From: Asterias rubens
Taxonomy: Eukaryota > Echinodermata > Asteroidea > Forcipulatida > Asteriidae
DNA length: 64,000 nt
NCBI RefSeq assembly: GCF_902459465.1
Contig: NC_047066.1
Location: 2,294,001-2,358,000, forward strand
Direction of reading: 5' to 3'
Each line of letters opens with the position of its first letter. Position 1 is the first letter of the stretch. Under the pieces are notes generated by a model. It ran no database searches. It was given only the letters and a program-made list of their open reading frames with translations, and was not told the origin of the DNA. This document shows, piece by piece, positions 59,760 through 64,000 of the stretch. The position numbers and the translations under genes are program-made.

Positions 59760-60374
59760 TCAAAGTTTAAGCATGGCAAGAAATTCTTTTTTTCCTTTCA
59801 GTACGTCCAGGAGTTCCTTGGAGGATTCGTGGTAACTTTTCTCGACTCGTTTCCAGATTGAGTTCGTTCCTGCAGCTGTATCGTCCACGATCTGTGTTGA
59901 GAGCAAACCGATGGAAATGAAAGACTTTAAATACAGAATATTATTTGGTTTTACCCTCACACCGATGTGTCTGTGAAGCACTAGGTAGGCATACATACAT
60001 GGTGGGGACTTTGACATAATGGAATAAAGTACCCCACAACACTTGTTTTTGTTTAACTGGGTGCCCAAAGGGTAACTCTTAAAAGAGAATAATAGGGAAA
60101 AATAGAACAATAGAGAGCCCCCACAACTGTGTGTGCAAAACTATTGCATGAGTTTTTGGTAGTTTGCCAAGTCCTGTGAAAAAAAATCCACAGGCATATT
60201 GTGGTGTTTCTTTTGTCTGAAGTATGTTAGGACACTCACTTTGGGTTCTACTGGAGCGTCTGATAATTGGAGCTTGCCGAGGTCCAGAGAAAGCGTTGTG
60301 GGATCGATGTCCTGCACAGCACAAGTCAAGCCATCAGCCATCAACTGGACATTCTCAATATAATGCTTGAAATG
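59760..60374 (-). CDS. Unrecognised protein, last two exons (5' partial)
   Basis: Exon 60374-60240 (45 codons; acceptor GTTTTTCAG, donor GTGAGT) and exon 59891-59760 (43 codons plus TGA; acceptor TCAACACAG) are both phase 0. The first reads HFKHYIENVQLMADGLTCAV and continues DIDPTTLSLDLGKLQLS. The second begins IVDDTAAGTNSIWKR and ends KGKKEFLAMLKL. Predicted mainly helical, with charged heptad-like spacing near the C-terminus; no catalytic motif. Codon use is gene-like and both junctions are clean, so I think it is real, but I do not know the family. Upstream exons must lie beyond 60.4 kb, perhaps beyond the transposase-like element and the window. Confidence 0.6.
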
Positions 60375-60399
60375 CTGAAAAACTGGAGGCTAAAAATTA

Positions 60400-61688
60400 A
60401 GAAGAACACAGTACAAGCTTTGATAATAGTCATAAAGAAATTTGTACAGCGCCTAAAGAACAATAAAATATACAATGCGAGAAAAATACAATTACAAATA
60501 AGTAGATTACAAATCAGCAGTTTCAAACAGATGAGTTTTTAACAGAGACTTAAAACATTGTAGTATCTTTGTTAAGAATTGGTAAGTCCTAAAGAAAATA
60601 TTGAATAAATTTTGTCTGAAACTTACTAATTACAATTTATACTAGGAGTAAAAGAAAAAAGGACAATTGTTTTGTTACATGCTACAATATAAAATATTAA
60701 TATAAAAATATATAATCACCAATATCTATATACAAATAGGCAATGTTAAGTACAATTGAAAAGATCTAACAAGATGAGTGAAGGCGACGGAGGAAAGAAT
60801 AATTCAAATATTATTATTTTGTATGTCAAGCATTAAGAAGACAAACGGAATAGGGGACAAACGAGTTTGAGTATCTGCTTGTTCTGGTCCTTAATGATTG
60901 CTTTCTTCTACCACTTTTTTTGTTCTGCAAGTCGCCAGACACACAAAGCCCGAGGGCCACTTCAAGTAGGCACTTACCAATTTTTTTCAAGTTCGATTAA
61001 AACATTTCAAACTGTGTCTATCTTGTAAAGCACACAAAATGCTTTACAATGGTGGGTGGTATGTCACTGTAGCACAACCAGAACGAAAGATATTTAAATT
61101 TTACTGTCGTAAAATTTGAACGCTTTCGCTAATGTTATGTATAGGCAATTGCGAAAGAAATTGTGACGAAAAGCGTCATTTCTGGTATCGATATTTTCTT
61201 TAAAATCCCATAACTTCGCTATTTTTAAAGATAATTCAACAAAATTTTCTTCAATTATATGTCCTTTATAGCAGATTATTGAAAAACACTTTTTGCACAC
61301 TTAAGTCTTTGAATGATTATTTTCCAATAACTTTTCCATGATTAAATCAACCATGACTCCAATGTTAGAGCGAGCTGCGAGAATCAAGATGCGCCCCCCA
61401 AATTTTTTTTTAGGCCGAAATACAAAATGAAAAATTAAATAATTTAACAGAATGTTCTGAATGGGTTTTATGATGGCTATGTATCCATATTTACTTGTTT
61501 ATAAAAATGGTTTAGATGATCATCAACTGCTAATATTTTAATTGTTATTATTTTTTTCAGGGCCAAGTTTCTGACTTTTCAAAATCAATCCATGGCAGAC
61601 AGCTGGTGTAGAAGACTGTAAATGATGTGTACATAAGTATATATTAAGTCAATACCTTTGTTTGGCTGGATACGACATGTAGGCCTAT
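60400..61688. other. Interval without recognised gene
   Basis: AT-rich sequence. A short dispersed repeat near 60935-60985 (CAAGTCGCCAGACACACAAAG, CACTTCAAG) is shared with 5110-5145. Nothing else assigned. Confidence 0.5.
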
Positions 61689-64000
61689 TTAGCAGAAAAC
61701 AATGTCCCCGATGATGATGTCTGCCAATACCTGAGGCACTGACAGCTTGTAGTCTACAGCGTCATCTTCCGTCTCCTTCTCTGACCAGTATGCAACTGTT
61801 AGGGTGGGAATTTTTGTCCTGGATTTTACCCCAATTACTTTCCCGCTGTATGATGTATTTTTACCTTCTTCGAACCAGATATGATGAAGGTATCTGTTCT
61901 TGATACAGGCAGTGTCCTTAATTATGAGTTCCACCAAATCCCGCTTGTCATGCTCTAAATCTGGGAATTCTGACATTAGAGATGAACCACTCAGTATTGA
62001 TTTGACTTTCTTTTCCACCTTCTTGCGTGCTGACTGGTCTGTCTTCTGCTGTTTTTGTTTCAATCTCTGGTCTTGGATTTTGATTATGTTTGCTTCTCGC
62101 TGATTTTTTAGTGTTCTTATCTCTCGTGCTCTCTTGATTGCAAATGTGATTATTTGTTGCTGTGTTTCTGCAGATTTTTCTTCTAACCACTTGATGGTTT
62201 TATTTTTCTTACACTTTACCTTTCCATCAATGAAGCCAACTGTAGCATTTGGGGCTCTTCTGAAGTGATGGTCAGTTAGTCCAAGTGTTTGCTCTGCATA
62301 TATGTTGTGTGTTGGAGCTGATTTTGATTGGTGATATTGTTCCGGTGTTGGGTTGGAGAGGTGACCAGTTAGGTATGGCTGCAGCTGTCTTTCAAGTACT
62401 TCGATACAGGATCTAGCCAGCAGCAACAATATCTTGATGAAGCCATCTTCCTCGGATTTGGAAGTCATTGGAGCTTGAAGACTTCCCAACACAGCATCAT
62501 CTATCAGGGGATCCCCAAACACATCAATCTTCTGATGGAGAGACTCGAGTGGATTGTGTTCAAGGTACTTAAGACTTTCTATGCACTTCTTCATAGATGG
62601 AGACAGCTCTAGGTTCGACAGTTGTGAAGTGTTTGCGTAGAATTTCGTCATCCATGGACCTGTTACCAACTTTCCAATTAGGCCAATCACTCGTAACTGA
62701 AGACAAATGTTATCATTCTCAAGATCTTTCTTTAGGGCTGTCCGGAAGGAAGACTTGTTGTGGCAGATGTTATTGATGTACCGTAAGAGACCGTCCCTCA
62801 AAGAAAAAAACACACCAGCGAGGTAAAATAAAACATGAAGTCGGTTACCTACATAGCGCACAATTGTTCCAGGCTTTATGTTCTCCTACCTCAAGAATTG
62901 CTTGAAACCAACTGGATCTCCCCTTCCCTGTTTGTACCTCATCTTTGAAATGCCATATATGAGATTGGCAGCACAGCAGTCACTTCCAAATATATCGCCT
63001 TTAATGTTATGTTCTGTATCATATTTCTTGAGATTGCTCCTACATTTGTGTGCAATGCCATCAAGAGGGTGAACGTTGCATTTCAGTTCCAACAATTCGA
63101 TGTGGAAGTCATCTTGTATTTTCTGTACAACACAATGGTTTACTGCAACTCTATCCGACAAAGTGTTTTTAAGATGACTTATCACCTTTCCTTTAGTGAC
63201 AAGCTCGTCCTCACCATTAAACAGAGCATAGGTCTGAACAACATCACTGATACAGTTCTTGATATGTTCTGTATAATCCTCTGTTGTTCCACCAGGAAGG
63301 TTGCTTACTTGAAGGACATATCCGGATGAAAGAGATGGTGATGTATGGATATGCACTTCATTTACATGTTGTGCATCCAATGAAGTAGCATCCCAAGCAA
63401 GAGTTAAGTTCTCATTGTTGACAAGAACTTCACCAACTTGTATGTCACTTATTACACCAAGTTCATATGCAAACTGGCTAATTGTCTTCTTGTCTGGTAG
63501 AAAATCCAACGTAACATCAGACAGTTCGGAAACAATATTGCTTATGACACAGCTGATTGTTTCAACAGGAACTTGGTTGTTCAAGCAGTGGTATGCAGCT
63601 TTCCTGAAAGATGCAGAGTATGTCTTCTTATTTATTTTGGTGCTCACTAGTTTTGGCAGCTCCATCTCTTCGGCCTTATATTCTACTTGAGCATGGAGTT
63701 CTTCAGTTATTGATTCTAGCTCTAGAACCCTTTTCGTTAGTTCTGATTTTGCTTTTCTTGATTTCTTTAGCTTATCATCATGATGCAGTTTGTATTTTTT
63801 ATGATTCTCATTAAGTTTCTTATTTGATCTTCTCAAATTCTTTAATTCCTGCTGTGCCTTCAATCCAATTTCTTCTTCCAATCGACATATTTTTGCGTCT
63901 CTGAGAGAGCACTCCCTCTTGAGTATTCTTCGCTTCTTCCTCAGGTTTTCTTCAATTTTACATTTTCTTTTCAGTGATTGATGGAGATGATGGTTTAGCA
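61689..64000 (-). pseudogene. Transposase-like protein with single in-frame TAG, 5' end beyond window
   Basis: Reading minus strand, one frame is open from the window edge (64000) to a stop at 61689-61691, about 770 codons, except for TAG at 62888-62886. The N-terminal part is a Lys/Glu-rich coiled coil. A central region has LAWDATSLDAQHVNEVHIHT, GGTTEDYTEHI, DRVAVNH, CNVHPLDGIAHKCRS and FGSDCCAANLIYGISKMRYK; after the TAG come YVGNRLHVLFYLAG and KLVTGPWMTKFY. The C-terminus has a basic coiled coil and a Tudor-like W-YSGKVIGV..TLTVAYWSE segment. I recall similar uncharacterised proteins, often multicopy, in marine invertebrates and fish. Acidic residues in the central block suggest an RNase-H-type transposase, which is inference. 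Apart from the TAG the frame is undamaged. Confidence 0.65.
62886..62888 (-). other. In-frame TAG interrupting the transposase-like frame
   Basis: Codons run TTG AGG TAG GAG AAC ATA AAG CCT; the frame is unchanged across it and family-like sequence continues directly. The downstream CAR-YYA readthrough context is absent. Confidence 0.9.

Noticed and set aside
62845..62888. A ~40-base intron (GTAGG...TATGTAG) that would remove the TAG in the transposase-like gene
   Set aside because: It is shorter than plausible for an animal intron, lacks a pyrimidine tract, and the sequence it would remove continues the frame without disruption.

Overview
The window is animal nuclear DNA: multi-exon genes with GT-AG introns, dense short inverted-repeat (MITE-like) elements, tRNA-derived SINEs and minisatellites. 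Protein content (KDM2, GUSB and PTRH2 orthologues) and the style of the repeats suggest a marine deuterostome, most likely an echinoderm and perhaps a starfish. That placement is an inference, not something the sequence proves.

Layout. (1) 1-26455, plus strand: a KDM2-type JmjC histone demethylase, 16 exons reconstructed by splice sites and reading phase (JmjC, CXXC, PHD, AT-hook-like segment, F-box, LRRs); only the N-terminus lies upstream of the window. (2) 26385-27960: a degenerate tandem array built from the KDM2 stop-codon region. (3) 28241-30950: fold-back and nested MITEs, a ~60-bp minisatellite, and the far end of a second exon-derived array. (4) 31520-44357, minus strand: a complete 12-exon beta-glucuronidase (GUSB), convergent with KDM2; its last coding exon is the founder-like unit of a 92-bp tandem array running towards KDM2. 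(5) 45020-46440: a decayed non-LTR reverse transcriptase. (6) 47.9-55.2 kb, plus strand: complete PTRH2 (5 coding exons plus a probable 5' non-coding exon) with a 173-bp duplication in its 3' UTR. (7) 55.3-59.7 kb: repeats only. (8) 59760-60374, minus strand: the last two exons of a gene I do not recognise. (9) 61689-64000, minus strand: a transposase-like protein open to the window edge but split by one in-frame TAG.

The genes are unrelated in function: chromatin demethylation, lysosomal glucuronide hydrolysis, and mitochondrial/cytosolic peptidyl-tRNA hydrolysis. The most unusual signal is shared structure. KDM2 and GUSB each carry a tandem array made of copies of their own terminal coding exon, the two arrays facing each other, and PTRH2 has a tandem duplication just after its stop. 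Also notable are a 26-unit, 41-bp satellite that seems to arise at the junction of two MITEs, hAT-like MITEs with perfect 8-bp target duplications nested in older MITEs, and a nested TE stratigraphy whose insertion order can be read directly.
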